From: Temnopleurus reevesii
Lineage: Eukaryota > Echinodermata > Echinoidea > Temnopleuroida > Temnopleuridae
Direction of reading: 5' to 3'
NCBI GenBank assembly: GCA_036244855.1
Contig: BQKZ01000059.1
Location: 71,329 to 135,328 of the forward strand
DNA length: 64,000 nucleotides
Shown here piece after piece: positions 23,251 through 36,744 of the stretch; the stretch's first letter is position 1; every line of letters starts with the position of its first letter. The notes below the pieces were generated by a model that was given only the letters and a program-made list of their open reading frames with translations, was not told the origin of the DNA and made no database searches. The translations under genes and the position numbers were made by a program.

Positions 23251-25537
23251 TTAACTATTCCGGCTAAAATATGTCATTTGTATCCCCGACTGTTTACAAT
23301 ACCATATAAGCGTGAATTGGGTATTACTTTATCACTTTGATGTATATTGATTTTCATTTCACTTTCTGTTATCCTGGAATTTGCTGCTATGGATTCATTG
23401 ATGAAATAATTTCACACAAATGAAACATAAGAATTGATCACACCTGTATCACAATCGAAAAAAAAAACACATTTGCATATTCAGCATCAATGAAAGAAAT
23501 TGTTTGAAGAACGAGTGTTGTAAACTGTGAAATACATCAGAAAGTGATTTGAATTATGAGTTAGTAAAAAATACTTAATCTACCCCTGGAGACCTTTTTT
23601 CACACGTTTTGCAAATCGTACTCAAACATACAATATATAAAGTTGCGAAGTCGTAATGATTCGGTAATACAAAAACAGTTAGAATTGTTTTTAGGATTTA
23701 AGAGTTTTCTTCGATTAGTTTTAATTAGATTGAATGTACTTCTATTGACCACCCACCAATGGCGCTGCATCTACATGATCTTTGGAACAAACCCTTAACT
23801 CGGATTAGGAATGTAATACATTTATGACCTTTTGATTCATATTTTTCTTCGAAATTACCTCTATATTATAATGAATCTTTCAGGAAAATGCCGATCTCCC
23901 CCAACCCTCAACTGAACTGAAAATATAGATTCCCCAAAGAAGGAAATCCAATTTCTATGCTTCTCTGTTGCTCTTAACATTATAAAGCATTCCCACAACA
24001 AATTCAGGAAATTAAGAGTATCGATTGATCCCAACTTCGAATTCACGCGGTTAAACTTGCAAGTTTCCAAGGTAACGCCCTCCGCCAAGAAATCTATTAA
24101 GAGCCAGTTTATCCTGCTGTTATCTATTTAATATTACCCAGAATGCTGTATTGGAACTATAAGGTTCATGGATACGGGTATATTGAAGGCACGTTGAAAG
24201 GCTGTAGGGTTATTGATAATCTCCAGAAAAATACTCTGCCCACTAGATGTATAATGGACAAGGAATATTGGGGCTCAGAAATGCATATCTGAAATATTAA
24301 ATTCCAATGAAGTAGTTTTCGATACTGATGAAAAATAACTCTGATAAAATTCATTCGTATCACAAACAATTATTTATATTTAATGTGAGCTAAAATTATC
24401 TTTCCACTCATCTTTCAATAATATTCTTTTTCTTAAGAGATAATTTTCATTGGCTTGTTCATTTCAGCGGGATATATAGTTTGCAAGATAAAGCGGATTT
24501 TCTTTTTCACTCATTTCCCGAATTATTGTCGAAACAAATAATGAAAGTCCAACAAGACATTTGTTTAAAAAATTCATCGTGTTATTCTCCCTGTTTTCAT
24601 GAGCATTATGTTATTTTGCAATAAAAATAAAATTCAGAGTTTAGGATTTAATCATTGCGAAATAAAGATGAACATTGTGTGCATGTATGTGTGTATGTGT
24701 TTGTGCGTGCGTAGGTGTGTGTGTTTGTTGTGTTTCAGGATGTGTGTGCATCTGTGTTAGTTCATGTGTACTGAAAGTTCAATCGTTTCATGTAGATATT
24801 ACCAAAAAACCATGAATGCACAATCTAAGTGAGGACCTTTATCTTTTTTTTATTCACTTGTGCTTGTCAGCTCGCAGGCGAAATATTATAATACAAACTC
24901 TTATCAGTATTATTTTCTCTCTTTCTCTTTAGACCTCGTTTCGTCCCACTTAAGGTGTAATTCTTGATACGCGGTTATAATAGGACTAAAATTATGTTTT
25001 TCTGTGAAACCCAATTGATTAGAAATACCTGTTTCAATCATTTACACAGGGGAAATCATATCATTTCGTTCGAAATTGAAATAGCAAAATAGCGAAAGCA
25101 AACCACAACCCCATAGGCTTAAAGATTGCCTCTAAATTTTTTGAAAGATTCTGTCAGCCAAATGAAAAAGGAGAACAAAATTAATTGATGACGAACCATC
25201 GTTCGGGCACACCTTAAATGTAATTTGATCATATTTTTATAGTAGGCATGCATTCATGGTACGAATGTTGATAGCAAATACAGGCTCATCGGTCATTGAT
25301 ATTCAACATTATTTAATTACCTTCTAACTTTGTCAATCAAAATGTTTTTTTTTATTCCGGTGCGCAGTTAGAAAAAAAATATCAATATTTCTCTTCCAAC
25401 ACTGGGAGTATTCTCTTAGGGGCAATATTATTTTTTGTTCAGAAAGGTGCGATATTGCTCCTTTTCTCGGTGTACAAGATTTTACAAAGTGTGTTTAACA
25501 TTGCGGCAGATGTGGTATTCGACTCCGTACGATAACG

Positions 25538-25600
25538 GATCCTTTCATTTAAAGCGAAACGCTCTAGCGACTGAGCTGCGCGCTGACTTCGACCAATGGA
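25538..25600 (-). mobile_element. tRNA-like SINE head, - strand (fragment)
   Basis: On the - strand, GCGCAGCTCAGTCGCTAGAGCG resembles a tRNA D arm with box A. GGAGTCGAATAC about 50 bases later resembles a decayed box B. No intact acceptor stem or tail could be defined. Confidence 0.45.
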
Positions 25601-25737
25601 CGGATTTATAAGACATCAAACATATAGACTCCGTATATGTGAACGGTGACAATCCATTTCCGGTGAAAATCAGTCGAAGAATCCGCTCGTGGCCGACTAA
25701 CGGAAATTCTCATGTCATACTGCCTATAGCTGAATAT

Positions 25738-25818
25738 GAGCGAATAGACAGCTGAGTCGGTAGATCGTTTGATTTGGAATGAGGAATGGAGCGATCCCTC
25801 ATGAAGCTGGTTCGAACA
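25738..25818 (+). mobile_element. tRNA-like SINE head, + strand (fragment)
   Basis: AGCTGAGTCGGTAGATCG is box A-like and GCTGGTTCGAACAAAC is box B-like at tRNA spacing. The head lies about 140 bp from an oppositely oriented head at 25538-25600. Confidence 0.5.
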
Positions 25819-25888
25819 AACAACTGCTTCATATCGAAAATGTATGTTGAAAAGTTTTTGTACCTTTATGGAAAAAGGGCATTCTTAC

Positions 25889-26200
25889 ATCCCAAAATTG
25901 CTCCGAGTGTTGCAATACGTTGCACCCTTAAAGTTGCATACGAAATTCAATATAATCCCCTGTTTAAGAANTCAATCTCCATTTTTTTGTTGTGGCATTC
26001 TAATTTGTTCCGTCTTTTGGCAATTAACTCTTCACATGCTTTACACTGCATAACATAATTAATGAAATGACGAATGTCGGGCATGGTTTCACTGTTTCTA
26101 CACTTGAAAATATAATGTTTTGCTAACAAAATTGCTCCCATTGTTGCATAACATTGCACCCTTAAAGTTGCATACGAAATTCAATATAATCCCCTTTTTA
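25889..26200. repeat. Direct repeat pair of ~75 bp
   Basis: AAAATTGCTCC...GTTGCA...GTTGCACCC and then TTAAAGTTGCATACGAAATT followed by CAATATAATCCCC occur at about 25895-25962 and 26128-26194. The shared 40-base 3' half is almost identical. One ambiguous base (N) lies at 25971. Confidence 0.85.
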
Positions 26201-26989
26201 ATTATCGGCTATTTACTCCATGGTACCCTTTGGTATATATTCTATAACCATTTTTCACAAAAAGTAAGCCATTGTGCTAGAAAATGAGATGTTCAAGAAA
26301 ATGTATGTCATGCTCACATTCTGCTCTAAACCAGCCAACATAGTATAACCCCCTCATGAATTCTGCCCAGCTCATTTTTTAGTTTCCCTGCATTGGCTTT
26401 CATGGGGGCTATTAGCATGATGGAATGAATGTGATGGAGAGCGAGAGTGAACGTGATCGCTGTGAAAAGCCTATCTGCGAGGAAGGTAAATAGAACGTCA
26501 CATGCATGATGCACTTTAAAATGATGTCTTACTAGCTGTCATCCCGTGGTAGAAGATGAAAAAAGACGCCATCAAATTAAAAGATTGGCTCGGAAAATAC
26601 CACAATGGGGAGAGAGCGATCGCGAACAGGCGCCCGTCATAACATTTACGAACGTGTCAGATAAGGTTACCAAACGATCATTCATCATGAGCGGTGCGAA
26701 AAGAGGGGAGAGATAGGAATGTCTTATCGTCTTACGGCATGTCTCATACATCCATGTGATTGTGTTAATACGGACATTCGGTTGAATAGAATTTTAATAG
26801 GAATCATGGTCGACAAAACTTTTATTCAAGGGTTTCCAATATTACATTTTGAACCTATCTAATAAATAAAAGTATAACATTAAGATGGACCACAATGGAA
26901 TATCGTTTTTCACATAATGAGGAATAAACTTGCAACATTGAACATTTTGGGTGAAAAATCGAAACACAAAAAATGTGAGTTTGCATTCC

Positions 26990-27062
26990 TCGGAGTGCTC
27001 AGAGGATTCGAACCCCTAGTTCGAGCTCATTCGATCGCTTTATCCTCCCATGCACAAACGGT
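26990..27062 (-). mobile_element. tRNA-like SINE head, - strand (fragment)
   Basis: On the - strand there is a good box B (GGGGTTCGAATCCTC, at about 27017-27003) preceded by GGGAGGATAAAGCGATCG, which is only weakly box A-like. It is not a functional tRNA. Confidence 0.4.
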
Positions 27063-28210
27063 AGTTTTCACCCTTCCACCTTTTTTGATGAGCGTATACA
27101 TCAAAGAGGTTTAATACTACGCCCTTTCTAGTCTTCCATCGAATTGTGCCTTTTTTAGAAGGTTTCAAACCTTTGTGCACAATATTTCTTAGTGCGCACC
27201 GCTATCGATGTCAAGTTAGGACGTCATTATCGATGGAGCAGTTTGGAGCTGATATATTTTCAATTATCAAGTATCAAAGAAACATGTATGGAGTTAATTT
27301 AAAAAGGAAAAGTAGAATTTACATATATTTTTAACACCACTTGTAACACTCATGGACCGAGACGATAAATTGCATTTTTACCGAAATATTTGAATTATGC
27401 GGTCAAAATGGGAGGCGCTGTAAAGTTCGATGAACCACAAGAATGTTGCTGGTTGGCTTGTGCAAAAAAACAAAAAAAAAAAAAAGACACGCAATCGAAG
27501 CAAACAATGGTGACGTGTGTAGGTGTCGAAAGCTTTCCCAGACTTCATTATCGAGAACTTTTGTATAGGAAAATGTATCTGCCTATTATATATAATTCTA
27601 GAAAGCGTTCACTACACCTCAGATGATTTTGTTGCCCTCTTTCTATGAAGTTGATCTAACACACCATTCATAAAGACAAGTTTCTAAGTTATAACAGCGT
27701 GGATGGTAAAATATAAGGTCAGAAATATCATCGCATGATCATGCTTGGCACGAAATGCACCATAAACAAGTTTACTCCCTCGTTTCTAAAAGGTTAATCG
27801 AGGCTATTCAAATACAACCTAAATACACGAAGCAAACATCTTATTCCAAAGATATATCAGGATTTATATATTTCCAATAATATATGATGACTGAAGGTCT
27901 TTTTGATACCAAGTCTAAACTTGTACTAAAACGGATCAACCTTAACCTTTCCACGATATCTACATCGCAATTTCTGCGAAGTGAGAAGCTATCTCTCTCG
28001 AAGAATCTTATTTCGTTCTTTTATTTTACTTTTTTGTTTCTAGATGTAGTATTTTGTATAAAAGTACATCGTGGTCAGTATTTATTACGTAGCTTCACCA
28101 CTTTTGTTATAACGATATCAAAGGGTCTTCTTTTTGGGCCAAAGTGTGTCCTTTTCTGTACATACTTCAATTTAACTTCAGTCTATACCTTCATGTTAGA
28201 TGGATAGCTT

Positions 28211-28453
28211 AGGTCCGACTCACACCTTTGTTTTTAAGCCTGCGTCGGCCCAACGTTTTTTTAATAAAAAACGCTCCCTAGACGCACAAAGACGCAGGTC
28301 ATACGGTGGACTGACGTTCGGCGTATGCTTCTTGAGCGCAAACCGAACGTCAGTCGATCGTCTGATCAGCGTAGACTGTGCGCTCAAGGAGCGTTTTCAA
28401 TTTGCAAAACGCTTGGCTGACGCCGGATAAAACCGCAAAGGTGTAAGTCGCCC
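28211..28453. mobile_element. Family C foldback element, copy 1
   Basis: A near-complete palindrome: CCGACTCACACCTTTG, GCCTGCGTCGG, AAAAAACGCTCCCT, GACGCA and TGGACTGACGTTCGG on the left are mirrored by CCGAACGTCAGTC, TGCGCTCAAGGAGCGTTTT, GACGCCGG and GCAAAGGTGTAAGTCG on the right. It has no coding capacity. Four further copies lie at 36.7, 39.8, 50.6 and 52.4 kb. Confidence 0.88.
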
Positions 28454-29421
28454 TTCATTGGTAATACATGAATGTCAAATGATGCATAGTTCATGCGGGG
28501 AACAGAGACGGTTCCCCCACCCCACTCCGAATGCCCAAACTTAATCATCTGTTACATGTGATGGAACAAAGCGACCGAAGTTGAATTTTTCTTTTTGCAT
28601 TTCTAGCGTATTTTACCAACAAAAATCCTTGGACGTATTTGATACCAAAATTGTCGAATTAAATTTACTCATGACATCTCTTAACGTCACAGCTCCGCAT
28701 TACCTATTCATAGCATGCCCCATACCATATGTTTACGAATACCAAAGCACAAATTTGACACTATGCCGCATCCATCTATATCCTCTTTGCGTTCCCTCAA
28801 CACAGGATTTTAAGTGGAACCATTGTATCCCACTGGACAATGACGTAGGAGTGTAAAACCTCTCACTAAAGTAGCATTTCCTCTAAACTCAAAACGCCTC
28901 CCGAATGCAGCTATCGGGTTCAAGGTGGCAGACGCTGACAAAATGCGGAAACGTCCGAATCTAAAATATGTGCCTCGAAGGGGATTTGAAAATATATCCT
29001 GATTATAGGTGAAATGTGGCGACGCTATTGCAGTTGTTTCTATTGAATATGAAGATGTGATGAGACTGCGTAATAGAAACCTACTGGGAGGTGGGGCTGT
29101 TTGGAAGTTGCAAATGCAAATCTGGAGCATCCCGGATGGAAGTTCTGGAGGTTGCTCTTTGTGCGCGAGACGAAATTCATACGATGTTCCCTGTTGCATC
29201 CAAACTGTCGAATACAAGCGGTCTCAAATGACAATTGTGCAATCAATAAAAAGCTTTCATCGGTCAACCTTCTTGAATAGTATAGATTCGTGTTGGGAAC
29301 CAACGTGACAAACCCAGATCAAAATGTAAAAAAGGACTCCGTAATCGTTGCATGGACGCGTTTACTCAAAGCACAATTCGATAAACGTATTGCTTTATTG
29401 AATTGCATTTTCATTATAGTA

Positions 29422-29607
29422 CAGAGGATCTAGGATTTCTAAACAGGGGTGTGGCAGAAAAAAAAAGATCCTCAATGATCGAAAGAGATATGGTGTCCTT
29501 TGGTTTGTCAAGACCCCCCCCCCCTCCCTTCGGCATCGTCAAGCTTGCTATAAAGTGAAGACTTTCCTTCGGTCATGGCCACCCCTTTGGAGGGATCCTG
29601 GATCTAC
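29422..29607. mobile_element. Short inverted-repeat element with GGATCTAGGAT ends
   Basis: Left CAGAGGATCTAGGATTTCT is mirrored by right GAGGGATCCTGGATCTAC. It contains a C-rich run at 29514-29525. The ends resemble those of the element at 47881-48130. Confidence 0.5.
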
Positions 29608-29676
29608 TTATAGAATGCAAAATGATGATAATACGTGACGGTCGAATCCTTGTATACTTTACTCATTTTCATTGTA

Positions 29677-29800
29677 ATAATTAAATCCTCGGTTAAGTGT
29701 CAGAAATCATTGACATATGACCTCTTTATTCATAATCATAATCATTTTCATAATTAAATCCTTGATAAAGTGTCAGAAATCATTGAAATATGACCCCTGA
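29677..29800. repeat. Tandem duplication (~74-bp unit)
   Basis: ATAATTAAATCC, then AAGTGTCAGAAATCATTG and ATATGACC, occur twice (about 29676-29723 and 29750-29798). A few substitutions separate the copies. Confidence 0.85.
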
Positions 29801-30794
29801 ATCCCATGAGACAGTAATCTGATTGACGATCCGTTTCGTATCAGTCACGGAGGTGTTAGCCTTTGCACTAGTTTTACACGATGCCGCTTAGCGAAAATAT
29901 TATTTATGAACGATCATCGCTTCTTGAACGCAGATACAGTGAAATTTAAAATCAAGTGTTGCTATGACGGTTTCTAGCAAGCCTCCCCCGTTTTTATAGG
30001 CTACAGGTTCGTAAATTGAGTCAAGGTATGAGTTACAATGACCAAGCGGTCTATAAATTTTTGTTCATGTTTTGATTATTTTCTTGTGTTTTTAATCGAT
30101 TTGTGGAAATAAAATAAGCTCAGCTTTACTGAAGTGTTATGCTTATAGACTTGTATTTTACAGTTTCAGTCTGAACTGCCGAGCCTAGCAAAATACCATT
30201 ATTATTGCAAAGGTTGAAAACACTCTCCATTTCCAACTTAATTGTTCACTAAAAAATATAATTTTCTACCTCTTGACTACCGATATCTTCGAATTTGATC
30301 ATTATTACAAGCAAAAGTAATAACATGCATCGACCATAATGATACATGATGGGAGATTTAATGACCTGTTTCGCTAGCAACCCATGCTGCTTAACCTCGA
30401 AGTGACTCGCTATATTTCTTACTAACAATCCTTCATCATCCTACTCAATGAGTGCATCGACATCGTTCATTGACGATCCCGTGATCGTATCTGTAGTCGA
30501 GTGCATCGAACCATTGTATCTATTCATAATTGCTGCAGCGGCCAAGGCCGATAAACGGAAGATATGTCGATGTGAATGTAAGAATCCTCTATCGATGTAT
30601 CGCTACCAAGTGACTTATTGTGCCCTTTGAACAGGTGTATAAGATCACCCATTTGCTTCCACATGTAAATGCTCTGAAGCAAACTTGCCTTGAAACCGCA
30701 GTATATATAACTTTTGAAGTAAATTCAATTAGTACTGAACTCTGGAGGGGAAACAACTTGGCCAGTGCTTACAAGTGTATTCGTCGAGCGCTTT

Positions 30795-30885
30795 CAGAAC
30801 GAATAGAGCATCAGCCAGACGTCTCCCTGCGTATGTTTGTGCACACGGAGCGTAAAACTTTGGTATACGCAGGGCATACGTGAGC
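30795..30885. mobile_element. Possible decayed family C fragment
   Basis: CCTGCGTATG, TTGTGCACACGGAGCGTAAAA and ATACGCAGGGCATACG keep the order of words found in one arm of family C elements. The rest has been lost, so the assignment is tentative. Confidence 0.3.
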
Positions 30886-31715
30886 TTTGAACACAAAATG
30901 TGGGACTGAGTCTTTACGCCCAGCTTAAAAAGAATCCCCTCTTTAGTAAATTCGCCTTCAGGAAAACACCGCTTTGATGTTCGATCCATATTCATTTCCA
31001 GGAAGAAAGCAAACGTTTACTTAGTGGCAATAAATGAACGAACGAAATGTCTTCAAAAACGTATGCCCCCCTTTTTATAGCTTCATTTTGGGGCCATTCT
31101 ATCTATCCCCTTTGATTAAGAAAACGAACAATCATGATTATTTTCCCTAGAACTTCAAAGCAGATCGCTCTAATATATCCCCTTCATTATTTTGTCCTTC
31201 ATCATAATATCTTTGATCTTTAATGTCTATATGATGTTGATATAACTGGTTCTTAACTTAATTTTCTTAGAATCATAACACATTCCGATGAATAAGCTTC
31301 ATTACATGGCTGAAGGCTCTTTTCATAGGATTCTCGCTGTGTCAAAAGGAGACACAATTCAGCAAACAATCCCCATAATCAAGAATCTCCGAGATATCGT
31401 ACCTTCTTATTTTCTAAACCTTTTCAGTCACTTTTATCACTTTTAAATATATACAGAGGTCTTTAATCCTAAATCTCTTTCACAAAATAGCATTCTTCAT
31501 TAATATATTAATAAAATATTCATACCCGTTCATGAAATACTATATTTCCGTGTACCAGTTTATAGCTTATTTACGACCTACTTTTCATTATTATCAGTAC
31601 TGATTATTATGTTACATAATCTCTAATATTTTTCAATCCTTACAATGTTGATAGTATCATAAGAGGAGTAGATGAGAAGGGGGAAATGATACTTATTTTC
31701 TGCATCCATCTTAAG

Positions 31716-32183
31716 CCCTGGTCACATAAGGCCCCGGAAACAACATGATTCAACACAAATCTTTGTTCTAAGGCAGTTAACTGTTTTATTCTTTTTTTAA
31801 TCACGGTATATTTATTGTTTACGAATATGTTCAGTTAAATATTTCTTTCTATTCTTTCTAGGGACCAGCGTTTAACAAGCACTGCTTCAAGCTGGTTCCA
31901 ATTTTATCTTTTTTTATTTACTTATAATTTTGAATAACATATCCGTACTAAGAGCACAGTTATGTTGTTATCTGATGCATCTATGATCTCTGACTTTGGT
32001 TTACTTATTATCTTTTAATATCGTTTCCGTACTTATATAAGTCTACAATTATGTTGTTATTTTGTCGCATCTATTAATTATGTATTTTTGTTTGCTTGTT
32101 TGTTTTAAAAAATGAAATAAAACAAATCTTGAATACAAAGATTCATGTTGAATCGTGTAGCTTCCGCGGTCCTATGTGACATA
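31716..32183. mobile_element. Non-autonomous inverted-repeat element (~470 bp)
   Basis: The left terminus (CTGGTCACATAAGGCCCCGG ... CATGATTCAACACAAATC) is mirrored by the right terminus (AAAGATTCATGTTGAATCG ... CCGCGGTCCTATGTGAC) over about 55 bases. The interior has a repeated TATGTTGTTAT..GCATCTAT word and no long open frame. Confidence 0.8.
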
Positions 32184-32712
32184 GCACGACGCGGGTTTCT
32201 GCCCCTCATATGCATGCAAAAAAAAACTGGGATAAACGGATCTGTAAATAAGACATTGAGAAATAAAGGAGAAGGGTGGATAAAGCAGTCATAGTTCGTG
32301 AGAGCATGGACTTAGAAAGTCCATGGTGAGAGACACCCATGAAATATAAATACAAAAGATCGCATGGAGAATATCTGTTCAAGTCGTTACACGGTTTACG
32401 CATGGAAGACGATCTAATCATGGACATGAGTCAAATGGATATGACAAAAATCAAAGTAAAATGGGAGTATAAGTTCAGCTTTACGACAGCTTAATGACAT
32501 AGTTTGGTTGTGTCAACATTCTCCAATAGATATAGTCCTATATATGTCAATTTATGACTGTTCATAGATGTCAACTTATGAAGGCGTAAATATTCAGCGC
32601 TGAATGGTAAACGCCCTAAATTTTAGCTATTTTTTTCTTGAGATTAGATTATGTGCAATGGCATGCATGAGAAGGAAAATTTTGTTTGTCTTCTCTTTTT
32701 TAATCATCCCTC

Positions 32713-32775
32713 CCTCCTCCCCCTCTCTCTCTCTTTCTCTCTCTCCCTCTCTCTCTCCCTCTCTCTCTCTTTCTC

Positions 32776-32812
<37 letters not shown>

Positions 32813-32842
32813 CCATCTCCCCCACCCACTCACTATATCTCT
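32713..32842. repeat. (CT)n microsatellite
   Basis: Long CT dinucleotide tract, cleanest at about 32724-32810, with CCCT and TTTCT interruptions. Open frames across it are Ser/Leu- or Arg/Glu-rich artefacts. Confidence 0.95.
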
Positions 32843-33402
32843 CTGAGAAACTCTTCATTTCAGTTTATAAAATCATAAACCTTGTAGCGGGGGACATATG
32901 GTAATATATCATAATGTTTTAATTACTCTTTAGCGTCAATAGTTATGCATTTTATCAATCATATTTTTTAAATGAATTAATGGTAAATGTTAAGAAATGC
33001 ATCTATTTTATATTATAAGCATGTTTCAGGGGAATAAAACGTTATTTTAGCATAAAACACGTAACTCCTACGCCACAAAACCTTTCCGATATCTATTATT
33101 CAAATCCTTACAAAACCATATTACCTGATTTCCCAGATAAGTCTGTAAAATTTGTATCGAGAATGCCAGAGAGGAGTAGATTATTAAAAGGAATCGACTT
33201 AGATTACCAGTGTGGATTTGTATGTCTCATTTGATTATATAAAGTTAACCTATGTGTCTGAGAAACTTAATATTTTCGAGTCGCCGACTCTGATAGTGGT
33301 GATAATGTGAGCGGTATGCTTTACGCGTTCTCTCAAGTAAATAACGAGAGAGAATACACAAGAAGAAGAAAGAAAGAATAAAAGAGAGACCGAATGTATG
33401 TG

Positions 33403-33432
33403 TGTGTCTGTGTGTGTGTGTGTGTGTGTGCG
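33403..33432. repeat. (TG)n microsatellite
   Basis: Short TG dinucleotide tract. A second, looser TG-rich zone follows at about 33588-33655. Confidence 0.85.
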
Positions 33433-33697
33433 TGTTCATTTCAGTATATTTTTATTTCCAATCAAATCAAATTAGAATAAATCAAGAACATGAACAGCAA
33501 ATAAAAAAATTAATGAAAGTAAACTGAACCAAACTTAATGAAAGTATGTGTGTAAGAATTCATACAGGTTAAGAGAGCTGTGTATGTTGATGAGCATGTG
33601 TGCGTGTCTTTCTGTGGGTGTGTGTGGGTGTGTTAGCATGTATGTGCGTGTATGAAAGAGAATGGGGGAGGGGGAGAGCGATAGAATTAAAGCTAGT

Positions 33698-33834
33698 TAT
33701 ATATATATATATATATATATAGTTAGATAGATAAATATATAGATAGATAGATTGATAGATAGAAAAATAGATAGATAGATAGATAGAAAGATAGATAGAA
33801 AGATAGAAAGATAGATAGATAGATAGATAGATAT

Positions 33835-33865
<31 letters not shown>

Positions 33866-33872
33866 TATGCAT
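33698..33872. repeat. (TA)n and (GATA)n microsatellite
   Basis: ATATAT dinucleotides at 33698-33721 are followed by about 150 bases of GATA tetranucleotides with a few GAAA and GATATA interruptions. Open frames here are Ser-Ile-Tyr-Leu repeats without meaning. Confidence 0.95.
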
Positions 33873-35781
33873 GAGGTAAGTCCATATCTACTTTAGATCG
33901 TAAAATTACAATCAATCTAATGCATTACCTGTGTTATTACACTTTCGTTGCCATTATGCCTTCTTAAATCTGCATAAGATCCTGTGGCTCTCAAGGCGTC
34001 CTTTAATGACTTTGCGATAGTTTGGATCTGGTCAACAATATAGCACTCCCTATTTTGAAATTAAACAAAAATAATTTTTTCATCACATTTTCTTAAAACA
34101 GTTATCATGTTGATATTTATAAACTTTAGGAAAATGTGTTACACTGTATTATTTGTCTGTTATAAACAAATAGGTTCACGAGGTTAAACTGACAATAACA
34201 CTCCTCTGCATACAATGAAAGGTATTATCTCCCGCAAATTCTGAGAAGACAAGGGAAAGATTGGAAGTGATGAGACATCATGCTTATAAGTGCGACGGGA
34301 AATCCAGCCATCTGCCGCCCGGGGCTACCCGGCTCACTTACAGGTCCAATCCGTATACATGTCATAGAAATGAAGATAGAATTTAGCTGCTTTTCTGATG
34401 CAATTATCGTCTTAAAACCGAGGAACTTATTCATTTCGTTGTGTTTTCCCGGGTGATTTAAATCTTTATTGAATGGTTCTGAGGTAGTGTTACGTTGTAG
34501 AATGGGGTTAGTACAAATTCAGCATTAAACCTTCTTTTAGGAAGGTAATTCAAACCAGTATAGATAAAAGCACACTAGTATTGGCTCAAGTGGGCTAGGT
34601 GGCTATCACAATGATAGCAGCTCAATGTCAAATTAAGACCTTTTCCAAAGAACGAAGAAAACCTTTTGTAACCCGCTTTAATATGAACTGGAATTTATTT
34701 ATATGGTATTAATTTTCGGTGTTTTTTGGTGTGCTTAATTAACCACCTTGCTTATACGCGTCACGACAACCTAAAAAAATACATGCTTGTCCTCTTTCAA
34801 CCTGTATTTTTTCTTTGTCTTCACCTTCTCCTTCATCTATTTCTGTTCGCTCCTTTCTTGTTATTTTCTTCATCTTTATCTTCTTTAATTTTGTTAAAGA
34901 TATTTTTCCATTAGATTCCGTTCCACTTTCGGCTTGTAGTTGTTCTCTTTAAACTATTGCACCATCATCGCACTATGCTATTTACGCGATTAAAGTGGAA
35001 TTTTGTTTTCCTTCATGGTATTGTTTTTACTTTAGTGTGTTTTGTTTTGTTTTCGGTGGAAATGGGCAAGATTATAGAAAGTAGGGTGTTTAATAGGTCC
35101 ACATCTACTTTAGATTCTCCCGAGTCAAAAGAGTTTATGCTACAGTAGTTTTACCTCTTACGTAACAATAATGTATCACCGTGGAAACTGGTTCTAATCA
35201 GATCTATGCATACCGTTTCCAAACACAAAACATGGAAAACATCTTTAATTTTAAGCAATTTTCTAAGATAGTGACGTAATCGCTGTCGTACTGTTTCATA
35301 CAATTACCATTTCATCTATCCAGAACGCTGATTGAGCGCATGCAAACATTGAATTCAAAATAGAATAATGGCATTCATTCACGTACTGGCAGTTTCGGTT
35401 TCATTATAAAGATGTCTTGATATCATATCTGAGTTAAATACATGAACATAATTTGCACTTGTGTAAATATGACGTACAATATTAGAAGGTGTAGTGTATG
35501 ACCGTCTTATAATGTCTGAGCAGTCGTTATCATTTTGTTCTTTTAGTTGTTATTATCTATATTATGTATTATTACTGTTACGTAAGAGGCGCTTGTCATT
35601 TTACTTACAGATGGTTTCGCTATTATTCTAATTCATAATTCACCCCAAAATTCACAAAATGTCAAGTGAATGCTCACTTTCTCTAAAGGAAAAGACGCTG
35701 AAGACCTTCATCTTCGTGATCCTTTGAGGTCTCTCCTGGTTTACATTTATCTACCGCTGTCTTCTGGATGATTGATGATTT

Positions 35782-35913
35782 GCAAACCCAGCTATCAAAG
35801 GTTGATAGATAGGGACTTATAGACGGGAGTGTGATGGGGGATGGGCTCCAAACCCAGCTATCAAAGGTTGAGAGATAGGGACTTATATACGGGAGTGGGA
35901 TGGGGGATGGGTG
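35782..35913. repeat. Tandem duplication (~68-bp unit)
   Basis: AAACCCAGCTATCAAAGGTT...GGGACTTATA.ACGGGAGTG.GATGGGGGATGGG occurs twice back to back (35784-35847 and 35851-35912). About four substitutions separate the copies. Confidence 0.9.
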
Positions 35914-36744
35914 AGGGAATGGAAATTACTGGTCATTGTATAAACTTACACACTAAGAAAAATCGTGCACAACGGGTGCAAACCTTCTTGAAAATGTCCA
36001 ATCTGCGGCAAAACTCGGAAAGGTGCAATATTGCACATTTGAATGTGCGCGCTGGGCAAAGAAAATGGTACATCAAGCATGCAAAATTCCGACAAAAGAT
36101 GCAAATAATATTCGTTCTATTCTATTCTATTCTTTATGCAGTTCGATGGAAATGAACTGAAAGTTGAAACTAGGAATTAGATATCAATTAATGAATACAC
36201 ATTTCTGGTAATTTCTCATCAATGCATTTAATAACTGATTGGATGGCGCCTAAAACGAATTATAAATACCCCCAAATAAGCTTACCTTATCCAAAACCAA
36301 CTAAAAAATAGGGGGTATTTGCAACAACCGAATTGGGATATAGATTTTGATTCGACTTATTTAAGTGTATGTAATTCAATGTTCAATATTCAATCATGTC
36401 AATCTTTATCTCAACCAAACAATTTTAAGAAATCACAAATTACATCTGCAAAATTTACAATAATGTACAACATGACTATTTGCTTCAAAATATTTTATGG
36501 AGAAGACATATAATAGTTTGAAGGATTCAAACAAATGTTTCATAGTATGGGTAAGAAGATACCCTGTTTTGAAGTGAGCAGGTATGGGGGTGCTAAAAAT
36601 ATTATTACGTCTATGGTCCTATAACATTCCCATTTCAACCCCTCGGTTCCACTGCCCCCAACACTCCACCCTCAAAACAGGCTCTCATTCTCTTTAACAT
36701 TGGTCTGATTTTTGTTATTAACACTGCTGTCTACTTTTGATCTG

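Noticed and set aside
25738..25818. Possible tRNA gene
   Set aside because: Box A and box B are present, but the acceptor stem does not pair and there is no T-run terminator at the right place; classed as a SINE head.
28810..29217. 135-aa open frame on the - strand in intron 1
   Set aside because: No recognisable motif, signal peptide or splice context. Length alone is within what AT-rich intron DNA can produce by chance.
32604..32878. Ser/Leu-rich and Arg/Glu-rich open frames
   Set aside because: They are translations of the CT microsatellite and have no start context, splice sites or non-repeat domain.
34482..34502. TGAGGTAGTGTTACGTTGTAG resembles the let-7 5' end
   Set aside because: Only the first nine bases match let-7 before the sequence diverges, and no complementary arm lies within hairpin distance on either side.
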